From NCBI RefSeq assembly GCF_040371755.1, contig NZ_BAABWE010000008.1:124001-188000 (forward strand): a DNA stretch of 64,000 nucleotides. The letters are read 5' to 3'. The notes beneath the pieces were generated by a model. That model was not told the origin of the DNA. It did not search any database and worked only from the letters and a program-made list of their open reading frames with translations. How positions within the stretch are numbered: the stretch's first letter is position 1; each line of letters starts with the position of its first letter. Origin of the DNA: Bermanella sp040371755 (GTDB taxonomy: Bacteria > Pseudomonadota > Gammaproteobacteria > Pseudomonadales > Oceanobacteraceae). This document shows positions 44,119 through 53,282 of the stretch, in pieces. The position numbers were made by a program, and so were the translations under genes.

Positions 44119-45237
44119 ATGAACCGATTGGGAATTTCAGCTGTATCCGCTTTACTTCTATTAATTAGTCATTCTGCGCTAGCACAGTGGAATCTAAATT
44201 TACCGGAAGGTGTTACAACAATAAGCCAAAATGTTCACGAACTTCACATGACGATATTTTATATCTGTGTGGCGATCGCTGTGGTTGTATTTGGTGTCAT
44301 GCTTTATAGCATTATCTATCATCGAAAAAGTCGTGGCGCAAAAGCGGCAAACTTTCATGAAAGCACAGCGGTCGAAATTCTATGGACCATTATCCCATTA
44401 TTGATTTTGGTTGTGATGGCAATACCGGCCACTCAAACACTCATAGAAATGTACGACACAAAAGAAGCAGAAATTGATATTCAAGTAACCGGATATCAGT
44501 GGAAGTGGCGATACACCTATTTGAACGAAGATGTTGATTTCTTTTCCATTTTGTCAACACCACAAGAGCAAATTGACAATACTCAAACCAAGAGCGAAAA
44601 CTACTTACTTGAAGTAGATAAGCCATTAGTCGTGCCTATTAATACAAAAATCCGATTTTTATTAACAGCTAAAGACGTTATTCATTCTTGGTGGGTGCCA
44701 GAGCTTGCCGTTAAAAAAGACACCATACCGGGTTTTATTAATGAGTCGTGGACAATAATTGATAAGCCCGGTATTTACCGCGGGCAATGTACAGAGTTAT
44801 GCGGTAAGGGTCATGGATTTATGCCTATTGTGGTTAAAGCAGTTTCTAAAGATGAATACCAAGCTTGGATAACCAAGGAGTCAAAACTACAAGCTGCTGC
44901 ACGAGAAGTAAAAGACATGAGTTTTGATGAGCTTATGGTGCAAGGTGAAAAAATATATAAATCCAATTGTGCCGCTTGTCATCAGGTGAATGGCTCAGGT
45001 ATGCCACCTGTATTCCCTGCATTAAAAGGTAGCGCCATAGCATTGGGGGATATTAAAGCGCACATCGATATTGTGCTTAATGGTAAAAAAGGCACCTCGA
45101 TGTCCGCATTCGCAGAGCAGCTGAGTGTTAGTGATGTTGCGGCAGTTGTTACTTATGAGCGAAATGCTTGGGGGAATAATAAAGGTGACATGGCGACACC
45201 TAAGCAAGTCAAACAACAAAAAGAATCGGGCAAATAG
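44119..45237 (+). CDS. coxB: cytochrome c oxidase subunit II with fused cytochrome c domain
   Basis: Electron-entry subunit of the terminal oxidase (caa3-like layout). A signal peptide and two transmembrane helices (about 46-66 and 86-106) precede the cupredoxin domain, whose CuA ligands are visible: H189, C224, E226, C228, H232 and M235. A cytochrome c domain at the C-terminus carries heme motif CAACH (284-288), with a likely Met axial ligand in GTSMSAFAEQL. 372 residues fits this type. It is the first gene of coxBA-ctaG-coxC; the ATG follows GAGGGGGTCCC. Confidence 0.96.
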   Translation: MNRLGISAVSALLLLISHSALAQWNLNLPEGVTTISQNVHELHMTIFYICVAIAVVVFGVMLYSIIYHRKSRGAKAANFHESTAVEILWTIIPLLILVVMAIPATQTLIEMYDTKEAEIDIQVTGYQWKWRYTYLNEDVDFFSILSTPQEQIDNTQTKSENYLLEVDKPLVVPINTKIRFLLTAKDVIHSWWVPELAVKKDTIPGFINESWTIIDKPGIYRGQCTELCGKGHGFMPIVVKAVSKDEYQAWITKESKLQAAAREVKDMSFDELMVQGEKIYKSNCAACHQVNGSGMPPVFPALKGSAIALGDIKAHIDIVLNGKKGTSMSAFAEQLSVSDVAAVVTYERNAWGNNKGDMATPKQVKQQKESGK

Positions 45238-45249
45238 GGGAGTGAGAAC

Positions 45250-46830
45250 ATGTCGCACGCAATAGATTCACACGAACATCACGGCCCAGATAAAGGCATC
45301 TTACGTTGGTTGTATACCACCAATCATAAAGATATTGGAACCATGTATTTAATACTGGCGCTTAGCTCTTTGCTGATTGGCGGTATTATGGCATTTGTGA
45401 TTCGCGCTGAATTATTTCAGCCGGGTCTACAGTTAGTTGACCCTAACTTTTTTAACCAAATGACCACGATGCACGGTTTAATTATGGTATTTGGTGCCAT
45501 TATGCCAGCGTTTGTGGGGCTGGCTAATTGGTTAGTGCCCATGATGGTGGGCGCCCCTGATATGGCATTGCCGCGCATAAATAACTGGTCGTTTTGGTTA
45601 CTGCCATTTGCATTTGGCATGTTAATTAGCACGCTGTTTATGGAAGGTGGTGCGCCTAATTTTGGCTGGACTTTTTATGCTCCGCTTTCAACCGATTATG
45701 CACCACCTAGTGTAACGTTTTTTATCTTCAGTGTTCATCTTATGGGGATAAGCTCAATCATGGGTGCAGTAAACGTTATTGTGACGATTTTTAATATGCG
45801 CGCACCCGGCATGACGTTTATGAAAATGCCATTATTTGTTTGGACATGGTTAATCACGGCTTTTTTATTAATTGCAGTGATGCCTGTTTTGGCAGGTGTC
45901 GTTACCATGATGTTGATGGACATTCACTTTGGCACATCATTTTTTAATGCAGCAGGCGGTGGTGACCCTGTTATGTTTCAGCATGTTTTCTGGTTTTTTG
46001 GGCATCCAGAAGTGTACATTATGATTTTACCTGCCTTTGGTATTGTCTCTCATATTATTTCTACATTTTCACGTAAACCTTTGTTTGGTTACACCTCTAT
46101 GGTGTGGGCAACTGCATCCATTGCCTTACTAAGTTTTATTGTATGGGCGCATCATATGTTTACTGTGGGTATGCCATTAGTAGGGGAGTTATTCTTTATG
46201 TACAGCACCATGTTAATTGCAGTACCAACAGGTGTAAAAGTGTTTAACTGGGTAACCACGATGTTTCGAGGTTCTATGACATTCGAAACACCCATGTTAT
46301 TTGCAATTGCCTTTGTTGTTTTGTTCACCATCGGTGGATTAAGTGGATTAATGCTCGCCATAGCACCGGCTGATTTTCAATATCACGATACCTACTTTGT
46401 TGTGGCCCATTTCCATTATGTATTAGTACCAGGTGCATTGTTTAGTATTTTGGCTGGGGTGTATTACTGGTTACCAAAATGGTGTGGACGCATGTATAGC
46501 GAAACCTTAGGTAAGTGGCATTTCTGGTTAAGTTTTGTGGGTGTAAATATTACGTTTTTCCCTATGCACTTTATTGGTTTAGCAGGTATGCCGCGTCGAA
46601 TTCCGGATTACGCTCTTCAGTTTGCTGACTTTAATGCCATTGTTTCAGTGGGCGCATTTATTTTTGGTATGAGTCAGCTGATCTTTATTTACAACGTCTG
46701 GCGTACAACTATTGGTGGTAAAGGCGAAAAAGCCACTGATAAGGTTTGGGAGCAACCTGAGGGATTAGAGTGGGAGATACCAAGTCCGGCCCCGTATCAC
46801 ACGTTTCAAGAACCCCCTGTAGTGAAATAA
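45250..46830 (+). CDS. coxA: cytochrome c oxidase subunit I
   Basis: Catalytic subunit (aa3 family) that reduces O2 to water and pumps protons. The 526-residue protein has about 12 transmembrane helices. Heme and CuB ligands are in TTMHGLIMVFGAIMP (low-spin heme His), FWFFGHPEVYIMILPAFG (His-Pro-Glu-Val-Tyr crosslink), VWAHHMFTVGMP (two CuB His) and HFHYVLVPGALF (heme His pair). It lies 12 bases after coxB and 16 before ctaG. Confidence 0.97.
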   Translation: MSHAIDSHEHHGPDKGILRWLYTTNHKDIGTMYLILALSSLLIGGIMAFVIRAELFQPGLQLVDPNFFNQMTTMHGLIMVFGAIMPAFVGLANWLVPMMVGAPDMALPRINNWSFWLLPFAFGMLISTLFMEGGAPNFGWTFYAPLSTDYAPPSVTFFIFSVHLMGISSIMGAVNVIVTIFNMRAPGMTFMKMPLFVWTWLITAFLLIAVMPVLAGVVTMMLMDIHFGTSFFNAAGGGDPVMFQHVFWFFGHPEVYIMILPAFGIVSHIISTFSRKPLFGYTSMVWATASIALLSFIVWAHHMFTVGMPLVGELFFMYSTMLIAVPTGVKVFNWVTTMFRGSMTFETPMLFAIAFVVLFTIGGLSGLMLAIAPADFQYHDTYFVVAHFHYVLVPGALFSILAGVYYWLPKWCGRMYSETLGKWHFWLSFVGVNITFFPMHFIGLAGMPRRIPDYALQFADFNAIVSVGAFIFGMSQLIFIYNVWRTTIGGKGEKATDKVWEQPEGLEWEIPSPAPYHTFQEPPVVK

Positions 46831-46846
46831 ATAAACTGAGGTGAGT

Positions 46847-47377
46847 ATGAAAAAAATGTCACCGTGGAAATTATCATTAATACCTCTAGCTATGTTTGGC
46901 TTCGGCTTTGCGCTAGTGCCTTTATATGATGTGTTCTGCGCAGTGACAGGTTTGAATGGTAAAAATTTTCAGGTTTTAAGTGTGGATGAAGCAAGTCGGC
47001 AAGATTTAAATCATGCGCAGAGGGCAAACTTACAGTTTTTAGCCGATGCGGATTCAAGAGATCTTTGGCAGTTTAAACCTGAAAATAAAACCTTAGAACT
47101 ACAGGCGGGGAAACTCATTACCACTTATTATGAGTTAACTAATCCATATGATTATCCTGTAACCATTCAGGCTGTGCCCAGTGTGGCACCTGGTGTATGG
47201 GCAGAGTATTTAGTCAAAATTGAATGTTTTTGTTTTACCCAACAAGTTGTTCCAGCTAAGACTAAGGTGAAGTTACCATTGCAGGTTACCTTAAGTGCCA
47301 AAGCTCCAGAGGAAGTGAATCACTTATCGCTTTCCTATCGCCTTTATCAAAGTGAAACCCTAGGAGGTACATTTTGA
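46847..47377 (+). CDS. ctaG: cytochrome c oxidase copper chaperone CtaG (Cox11)
   Basis: This membrane-anchored chaperone delivers copper to the CuB site of subunit I. One N-terminal transmembrane helix (about residues 8-30) is followed by a periplasmic domain with the copper-binding motif CFCF (in IECFCFTQQVVPA). 176 residues from the ATG at 46847, which sits after GAGGTGAGT; an in-frame GTG lies two codons upstream in the RBS. The gene stop overlaps the start of coxC. Confidence 0.94.
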   Translation: MKKMSPWKLSLIPLAMFGFGFALVPLYDVFCAVTGLNGKNFQVLSVDEASRQDLNHAQRANLQFLADADSRDLWQFKPENKTLELQAGKLITTYYELTNPYDYPVTIQAVPSVAPGVWAEYLVKIECFCFTQQVVPAKTKVKLPLQVTLSAKAPEEVNHLSLSYRLYQSETLGGTF

Positions 47378-48258
47378 ACACACCTAAATATTATGTTCCC
47401 GCTCGAAGTCACTGGCCGATTTTTGGTGCGGTGGCGGTTTTTTTAACCATTTATTCCATGGCTTCAATAATACATGAAAGCAGTCAGGGCCATGTGGGTA
47501 CAGGCTCTGTGATATTAGCGTTTATAGCAGCATTTTTGATGCTATATATGTTGTTTGGTTGGTTTGGAGAGGTAATTAGCGAAGGCTTACGCGGTTTAAA
47601 TAGCGATCAACTTAAACGCTCATTTCGCATCAGCATGGCTTGGTTTATTTTTTCAGAGGTCATGTTTTTTGCGGCATTCTTTGGCGCGCTATTTTATGCG
47701 CGAATGTTCGCAGTGCCGTGGTTAGGTGGTGAAGGGGCAAAAGGCGAAGCTAATATGTTATGGCAAGGGTTTAGTGCTCATTGGCCACTATTGAAAACAC
47801 CAGACATGTCCACATTTCCTGGGGCAATGGGGGTTATTGATGCTTGGAAATTACCTTTTGTTAACACGGTATTGCTGATTATTTCTAGCTTGACTCTAAC
47901 CTTGGCCCATCACTGTCTAAGAGAGCAAGACAAGAAAGGCACGCTAATGTGGATGGGCATCACCTTGGCTTTAGGTGTGGCATTTATATGCGTTCAGATT
48001 TACGAATATGGTCATGCAATGAATGACTTAAATTTGACACTTAACAGCGGTATCTACGGTTCTACTTTCTTTTTATTGACCGGTTTTCATGGTGTGCATG
48101 TGACTTTGGGCGGTATTTTAATTTTTGTCATGTATTGGCGAGTAAAAAATGACCACTTTAAGCCGGATGACCATTTTGGCTTTGAAGCAGCCGCTTGGTA
48201 CTGGCATTTTGTCGATGTGGTCTGGTTAATGCTATTTACTTTTGTGTACGTCTTTTAA
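47374..48258 (+). CDS. coxC: cytochrome c oxidase subunit III
   Basis: Membrane subunit of the oxidase, about seven helices, 294 residues. FRISMAWFIFSEVMFFAAFF, FLLTGFHGVHVTLGG and YWHFVDVVWLMLF are typical of subunit III. The start is TTG at 47374, which overlaps the ctaG stop as TTGA; AGGAGGT lies six bases upstream, and the next Met is 30 codons in, past the conserved YYVPARSHWPI segment, so TTG is well supported. Confidence 0.94.
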   Translation: MNTPKYYVPARSHWPIFGAVAVFLTIYSMASIIHESSQGHVGTGSVILAFIAAFLMLYMLFGWFGEVISEGLRGLNSDQLKRSFRISMAWFIFSEVMFFAAFFGALFYARMFAVPWLGGEGAKGEANMLWQGFSAHWPLLKTPDMSTFPGAMGVIDAWKLPFVNTVLLIISSLTLTLAHHCLREQDKKGTLMWMGITLALGVAFICVQIYEYGHAMNDLNLTLNSGIYGSTFFLLTGFHGVHVTLGGILIFVMYWRVKNDHFKPDDHFGFEAAAWYWHFVDVVWLMLFTFVYVF

Positions 48259-48275
48259 TTGTCGCTTTTTACTTT

Positions 48276-48464
48276 TTAAGTGTATTGACTAAGAAAAAAG
48301 TATAAACCAATTAAGACAATGGTACAGGCAGCAAATATTACTCGATATTTTAAGCCTTTAAATGTTTTTTCTGAACTTTTAGGGGCGCTGACTAAATGAT
48401 ACAAACCATAAAAAAGTGCAACGATACTACAGAATAAAAAAAATAAAATGAGAGCCTTTAACAT
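48276..48464 (-). CDS. DUF2909 twin-transmembrane protein
   Basis: A 62-residue protein with two hydrophobic helices (residues 1-25 and 43-60), a Ser/Lys-rich turn between them, and an overall pattern of DUF2909. The minus strand has AAGGAT five bases before the ATG. The gene lies reversed between coxC and the SURF1 gene, as in related genomes, which supports it as real. The role is unknown; a part in oxidase assembly is only suggested by position. Its start codon overlaps the SURF1 start region. Confidence 0.8.
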   Translation of the reverse strand: MLKALILFFLFCSIVALFYGLYHLVSAPKSSEKTFKGLKYRVIFAACTIVLIGLYFFLSQYT

Positions 48465-49113
48465 GTCGAATCCTTTGATTTTAAATGTGAATCGAAATTG
48501 GCACTTTGAAATAAAGCCACTTTACAGTCTGGTTATGCTAATTGGAGTATCCATTTGTTTGCTGGCTGCTGGATGGCAGTATAGCAAGTCTTATCAATTT
48601 AAAGCTGTGGTTTATGAAAAAATTATTATCACTGGCCGATTTTTGAATGAATACAGTTTGTTTCTCGACAACCAAACCAGATCGGGTCGTGCGGGTTATG
48701 CGGTTATTACGCCATTTTCTAGTAATGATAAAACTTATTTAGTGAATCGTGGCTTTGTACCATATGAAACCCGTAATGTATTGCCAAAAATTGAAGATGC
48801 TCACGGAGGGATTGAGATATCAGGCATAATAAAACCCTATAAAACACCTGTTCAATTCAGTACTCAAATTGAAGATTCAATACCTAATCGTATCCAATCT
48901 ATTAACTTTGAGGACTTTTCAAAAACGCTTAATTATCCATTATCAGATGAAATTTTCATTCAGCAATCCGGTAAAGGAATGTTAGCCAAGCAAGACATTA
49001 AAGCTCCGTATTTAAGTTTTCATCGGCATCAAGGCTATGCGTTGCAATGGTTTTTATTAGCAATTTGTGGCCTGCTAATTTTATTGGCAGCTAGTTTAAA
49101 GAGGGATAATTAA
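48463..49113 (+). CDS. SURF1-family oxidase assembly protein
   Basis: About 216 residues with transmembrane helices near both ends (about residues 20-40 and 192-210), flanking a periplasmic domain with GYAVITPF and LVNRGFVPYE, the typical SURF1 blocks, and a C-terminal HRHQGYALQWFLLAI. SURF1 assists heme a insertion into subunit I. ATGs at 48448 and 48463 are both possible; the second is closer to a GAGAG site. The 5' end overlaps the 5' end of the divergent DUF2909 gene by a few bases. Confidence 0.88.
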   Translation: MSNPLILNVNRNWHFEIKPLYSLVMLIGVSICLLAAGWQYSKSYQFKAVVYEKIIITGRFLNEYSLFLDNQTRSGRAGYAVITPFSSNDKTYLVNRGFVPYETRNVLPKIEDAHGGIEISGIIKPYKTPVQFSTQIEDSIPNRIQSINFEDFSKTLNYPLSDEIFIQQSGKGMLAKQDIKAPYLSFHRHQGYALQWFLLAICGLLILLAASLKRDN

Positions 49114-49536
49114 ATGAAAAAACTTCCCCTAATCGTTATGTTGTTAGTCTTAGTGGCACCCTTTGCTGTGTCATTAATGCTGTTAGATGATAAGCAAAAA
49201 GTAGCCGATAAGGCTCGTGGTGAATGGCTTAATACAACTAACTATATAGATAAGATACAAGATAATAATTGGCAAATTGTTTGGCGTAATCAAGATTGTA
49301 ATAGTCAGTGTGATCAGTGGGAAAATCTATTGTTAAGAGTGAAAATGGCGCTAGGAAAAAATCAAAATAAAGTAAGTGTCACACATAACACGGTACAGTC
49401 ACTTAACCATATGGATCACGGATTGTTCATCGCAAATCATAAAGGCTTGGTGCTATTGTCTTATCAAGCGAATGAAAGTGGTGCTTATAATTTATTAAAA
49501 GATTTAAAGGTTTTACTAAAACATAACGGAAAATAA
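49114..49536 (+). CDS. membrane-anchored Cys-x3-Cys protein in the oxidase cluster
   Basis: I do not recognise a named family. The 140-residue protein has an N-terminal signal-anchor (about residues 4-23), then a soluble periplasmic-type domain with a CNSQC pair at about 62-66 in a WRNQDCNSQCDQW context, and a thioredoxin-like pattern of strands and helices (LFIANHKGLVLLSY). The layout recalls thiol/copper-handling assembly factors such as Sco but is shorter and lacks the second Sco histidine context. It follows the SURF1 stop directly and precedes ctaA by 22 bases, so a role in oxidase assembly is likely by position. Confidence 0.8.
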   Translation: MKKLPLIVMLLVLVAPFAVSLMLLDDKQKVADKARGEWLNTTNYIDKIQDNNWQIVWRNQDCNSQCDQWENLLLRVKMALGKNQNKVSVTHNTVQSLNHMDHGLFIANHKGLVLLSYQANESGAYNLLKDLKVLLKHNGK

Positions 49537-49558
49537 AAATAATAAAGTTGAGGTAAGC

Positions 49559-50515
49559 ATGCAACGCTTTGCCCTTTTTAACATTCTACTTACACTGCTT
49601 GTGATAACGCTCGGTGCGCTCACTCGCTTATTAGATGCAGGACTTGGCTGCCCTGATTGGCCTGTTTGTTATGGACACCCATTCCCAATTTCAAATGAAG
49701 CGGCTATCGAATTTACCCAATGGCAATTCGACTCTGGTAAAGCATGGATGGAAATGATTCATCGCTACGCAGCAAGTGCTTTGGGGCTCAGCATTTTAAT
49801 TCAGGCGGCTTTGATTTGGCCCCGTTACTTAGGTGCGCTACGTTGGTTGGCGGTGTTTCTTTGTGTTTGGGTGGTTTTGCAGGGCCTGTTTGGCATGTGG
49901 ACCGTCACATTACGTCTTTGGCCTCCCGTGGTCAGTGCGCATCTTCTTGGTGGTGCGGTTACTTTAGGCGCACAGTTTTTAATATGGCGTGTGATAACCA
50001 GTAACCGAGAACCTCAATGGCGTTCTTGGTGGAGTGCATTTGCGCTAATTATTATTTTTCAAATGGCTCTGGGTGCATGGACATCTAGCCATTACGCTGG
50101 ACTGGCTTGTCCAGACTTCCCAACTTGTCAGGGTAATTGGTGGGTTGAAATCAACGCTGAAATATTACATTCACCCATGGTGGAGGGCGATGAATATTTA
50201 GGCGGAATTGGCTCAAATCATCAGCGTATGGCCATTCAATGGGTTCATCGATTAGGTGCTTTAGCTGTCTTGTTATTGTTTATTCTCTTGGTGTTTAAAT
50301 ATCCATTACAAAAACGCAGATTAGCATTCTGTGGGTCAATTCTGTTTATACAAATTAGTTTAGGCATTCTAAATGCTGTGTGGTTATTACCCTTAAGTTT
50401 GGCCTTGTTACACAACACATTTGCCATGCTGTTATGGCTAGGTGCACTGAATGGATTATTAGCAATGGATGAATTAAGCGACGAAAAATACTTTGCTAAA
50501 GAACTTTTAGCTTAA
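49559..50515 (+). CDS. ctaA: heme A synthase CtaA (Cox15)
   Basis: This eight-helix membrane enzyme oxidises the C8 methyl of heme O to give heme A. The 318-residue protein has the N-terminal GALTRLLDAGLGCPDWPVCYG with the paired Cys of the family, a conserved His in EMIHRYAASALG and a second half repeat with ACPDFPTC and QWVHRLGALAV (heme-ligand His). It precedes ctaB, giving the two-step pathway from heme B to heme A. Confidence 0.95.
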   Translation: MQRFALFNILLTLLVITLGALTRLLDAGLGCPDWPVCYGHPFPISNEAAIEFTQWQFDSGKAWMEMIHRYAASALGLSILIQAALIWPRYLGALRWLAVFLCVWVVLQGLFGMWTVTLRLWPPVVSAHLLGGAVTLGAQFLIWRVITSNREPQWRSWWSAFALIIIFQMALGAWTSSHYAGLACPDFPTCQGNWWVEINAEILHSPMVEGDEYLGGIGSNHQRMAIQWVHRLGALAVLLLFILLVFKYPLQKRRLAFCGSILFIQISLGILNAVWLLPLSLALLHNTFAMLLWLGALNGLLAMDELSDEKYFAKELLA

Positions 50516-50533
50516 CCAATAAAAAGGTAGGGC

Positions 50534-51448
50534 ATGATGGAAAGAATTAGTGTTTGGCAAAGTACAGAAAAGTACACAGGAACTATCAAAGATTATTTTG
50601 CATTAACCAAATTTAAAGTAGTGGCAGTCATGTTATTTACTGTCATGGTGGGTTTTTTACTGGCCAGTGATACTAATATTGCATTTCTGAAATTGTTTTA
50701 TACCTTGGTTGGTGTGGGGGCTTGCGCAATGAGCGGGGCTGTATTAAATCATTTGGTTGATCGCTATCGCGATACAAAAATGCAACGTACGAAACGCCGT
50801 CCCGTTGCCACTGGTAAAGTCAGTGCCGAATCAGCCTTTATATTTTCCATGGCATTATTGCTGTTTGGTGCGGCATTACTATATTGGCAGCTTAACTTGT
50901 TAACCAGCGTGTTGTCTGTTGCATCTATGTTCGCTTATGGTGTCATTTATAGTTTATGGCTTAAGCCTGCAACACCGCAAAATATTACTGTAGGTGGTTT
51001 AGCGGGAGCGATGCCTCCACTTTTAGGATACTGTGCTGTTACCGGACAAGTTGGGCCAGAGGCATTGCTTTGGGTGTTGATTATTTTTACATGGACACCA
51101 CCGCATTTTTGGGCGTTGGCTATTTATAAACGCGATGATTATGCCAAGGCTGGTGTTCCCATGTTGCCAGTCACTCATGGAATTGAGTTCACTGCATTTC
51201 AAGCATGGTTATATTGCTTGTTGTTGTGTGTTGTCAGTATTGGTCCTGTATTGATTGGAACACAAGGTTTGATTTATTTATCCATTGTCACTGTTATCAA
51301 TGCCAAATTTACGTGGCTAACATATCGCATGTGGTGTCATCCAACTGACCCAAATGCACGTAAAACCTTTAAATTCTCTATTGTTTATATTCTATGGTTA
51401 TTTGCGGCGCTGTTATTGGATCATTATGTGCAGTTAATTGCATTTTAA
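50534..51448 (+). CDS. ctaB: protoheme IX farnesyltransferase (heme O synthase)
   Basis: A UbiA-superfamily membrane prenyltransferase (about nine helices, 304 residues) that adds a farnesyl group to heme B. The first Asp-rich motif is in NHLVDRYRDTKMQRTKRRP and the second region in KRDDYAKAGVPMLPV. Two adjacent ATG codons are possible starts (50534 and 50537), both after AAGGTAGGGC. It ends the oxidase and heme A gene run. Confidence 0.95.
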   Translation: MMERISVWQSTEKYTGTIKDYFALTKFKVVAVMLFTVMVGFLLASDTNIAFLKLFYTLVGVGACAMSGAVLNHLVDRYRDTKMQRTKRRPVATGKVSAESAFIFSMALLLFGAALLYWQLNLLTSVLSVASMFAYGVIYSLWLKPATPQNITVGGLAGAMPPLLGYCAVTGQVGPEALLWVLIIFTWTPPHFWALAIYKRDDYAKAGVPMLPVTHGIEFTAFQAWLYCLLLCVVSIGPVLIGTQGLIYLSIVTVINAKFTWLTYRMWCHPTDPNARKTFKFSIVYILWLFAALLLDHYVQLIAF

Positions 51449-51616
51449 TAGCTCGTTAACCATTATTTATGTCAGTGTATAAGACAGAAGGAGGTATAAA
51501 TTTTCTGTCGACCATGAAGTCTAATCATTAGATTAGGCTATTCGAAATGAGCGAAGGAGTTTCCTAAGTCGTACGCTTAACTGAACAAAAACAACCAGCC
51601 AAATTAGGGGAAGGTT

Positions 51617-52225
51617 ATGTATTTACAACACATGTTCGGATTGCTTTATCATCCAAGGGCGGAATGGGATTCTATCAAAAAAGAAAACCACTCCTTAGGA
51701 CACATCTATTTAACGCACTTACTTTTTCTTGCTGCAATACCGCCGTTTGCACTGCTTGTGGGTGTTACGCAGGTTGGGTGGAGCTTTGTAGGAACTGAGT
51801 TTTACTTTCTCAGTTTTGAGTCAGCCTTGCCTCTGGCGGGGGCGTTTTACTTAGCATTGCTCGCGGGTATGTTTTTTATGGCATATACCACGTATTGGAT
51901 GGAGCGAACGTTTGGAGCTGAGGCCAGCTTAGAGCGTTGCCTGCTATTTACCACGTTTACATCTACACCACTGTTTTTATCGGGTTTAGCTGGATTGGTA
52001 CCTATCTTATGGTTAGATGTATTTATTGTATTGGCAGCAGTCTCTTATACGGTTTACTTATTGTATTCAGGTGTGCCCATTTTTATGAATATACCTGAAG
52101 AGCGCGGTTTCATTTTTGCCAGCTCTATTTTAACCGTAGGCCTATGTGCGCTAGTGGGAATGATGGCTGCTACCGTTATTATCTGGGGAATGGGTTTTGC
52201 CCCGCAGATTATGCAGACTCAATAA
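51617..52225 (+). CDS. Yip1-family membrane protein
   Basis: A 202-residue protein with five predicted transmembrane helices. The cytoplasmic start (MFGLLYHPRAEWDSIKKEN) and later segment fit the Yip1/DUF1282 family seen widely in bacteria. No function is established there. It is preceded by AGGGGAAGG and followed by a strong terminator. Confidence 0.82.
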   Translation: MYLQHMFGLLYHPRAEWDSIKKENHSLGHIYLTHLLFLAAIPPFALLVGVTQVGWSFVGTEFYFLSFESALPLAGAFYLALLAGMFFMAYTTYWMERTFGAEASLERCLLFTTFTSTPLFLSGLAGLVPILWLDVFIVLAAVSYTVYLLYSGVPIFMNIPEERGFIFASSILTVGLCALVGMMAATVIIWGMGFAPQIMQTQ

Positions 52226-52250
52226 CCGTAATTTGAATATATATACAGTG

Positions 52251-52277
52251 AAAGCCCGGCAATAGTCGGGCTTTTTT
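52251..52277. terminator. bidirectional terminator between the Yip1 gene and the small lipoprotein gene
   Basis: AAAGCCCG (52251-52258) and CGGGCTTT (52267-52274) are perfect arms with an 8-base loop and are followed by a T-run. The two flanking genes are convergent. Confidence 0.88.
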
Positions 52278-52470
52278 ATGGATTTTTTTTCAAAAGTTCA
52301 TCGCGTTTGTGTTTATACGTTTCATAATCTTCAATGTCATTACACTGAATGCGCCCAGTCTTTTCTAAGCACTGGTTACTTTTCATTGCGTTATAAGCCC
52401 CTTGTGAAGAGCATGCACTAAGAATCGATAGGCTGGTTATTAGAAAACTGGCTTTAGTGAAGTTCATCAT
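52276..52470 (-). CDS. small lipoprotein of unknown function
   Basis: A 64-residue protein with a lipobox: an N-terminal basic/hydrophobic stretch followed by ILSACSS, so Cys20 would be lipidated. The mature part has two more cysteines (NQCLEKTGRIQCND), which could pair, and a charged helical C-terminus. Starts at 52470 or the next codon. It is divergent from the YcgR-like gene. The family is not recognised. Confidence 0.72.
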   Translation of the reverse strand: MMNFTKASFLITSLSILSACSSQGAYNAMKSNQCLEKTGRIQCNDIEDYETYKHKRDELLKKNP

Positions 52471-52534
52471 TAATCATCAATCCTGTTCAAAAGCATCTAC
52501 ACTTAAAATAACATTGTACGTGGATGTGTTGTGC

Positions 52535-53179
52535 ATGGAAGGACAAAGCGCCGACTTTTTAGACTTAAAACTTAGCCCTGGTCAATTGCTGCAATTGCAA
52601 TTTGAAGGTTATACAGACGTGCGCGAGAAATCTATTCTGGTAGGTTATCGGCGCAATGCTTCAATTATCGTCACTATGCCTACTGGAATGGGGATCAAAG
52701 TGGGTGAGAAGATTAACGTGCGCTTTTTTTACGGACGTAAAAGTAGCGCTTGTGCTTTTCAAACAGAAGTAATTCATATCAGTACGGCACCGTTTTCTCA
52801 TATGCATCTGAAAATGCCTGATGAAGTTTTGATAGGTGAGGTGCGTCAAAATGTACGTGCTGATGTGGAGGTGATCTCTCGAGTGGAGTTTGAAGAAGAA
52901 GGTAATGCACAGACAACCTCGGCTAAAATTGTGGATTTAAGCTTAAATGGAGCCCGTATTATTGGGCGCAAATTTGACTTTGAAGTGGGGAGTGAAATAC
53001 ACCTGATATTTAAATTGGTCGTAACGGAAATTGAATATGAGTTATCTGTTCCTGCCACGGCCCGTTCAAAGCAAGAAATAGAAAACGGCTGCTCCGTGGG
53101 CTTGCAGTTCCATGATTTACCCGCAAATGACAAAATTGCTCTGCAGGCCTTCGTCTTGACCCATATAAATGATCTATAA
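52535..53179 (+). CDS. YcgR-like flagellar brake / PilZ-domain protein
   Basis: About 214 residues in two domains: an N-terminal YcgR-type domain (LKLSPGQLLQLQFEG, then VGYRRNASIIVTMP) and a C-terminal PilZ domain starting RQNVRADV (an RxxxR motif) with DLSLNGARI. This is the architecture of c-di-GMP receptors that slow flagellar rotation. The ATG at 52535 is the likeliest start; the frame is open to 52457, overlapping the divergent lipoprotein gene. It is the second PilZ protein in the window. Confidence 0.85.
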   Translation: MEGQSADFLDLKLSPGQLLQLQFEGYTDVREKSILVGYRRNASIIVTMPTGMGIKVGEKINVRFFYGRKSSACAFQTEVIHISTAPFSHMHLKMPDEVLIGEVRQNVRADVEVISRVEFEEEGNAQTTSAKIVDLSLNGARIIGRKFDFEVGSEIHLIFKLVVTEIEYELSVPATARSKQEIENGCSVGLQFHDLPANDKIALQAFVLTHINDL

Positions 53180-53282
53180 ATGCCTAGCTAACTGGCTCTA
53201 AGCCTATTTTTGACGGTTTTCACCCAGAGCATAAACAGGTATAATTTGCCCCCTTTTTTAGCTCTTTAACACAGGATTTGCC

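Noticed and set aside
53180..53282. FMN riboswitch controlling the riboflavin genes
   Set aside because: The gap before nrdR-ribD is only about 100 bases, and the gaps before ribE, ribBA and ribH are shorter, so there is no room for the RFN element and none of its conserved blocks is seen.
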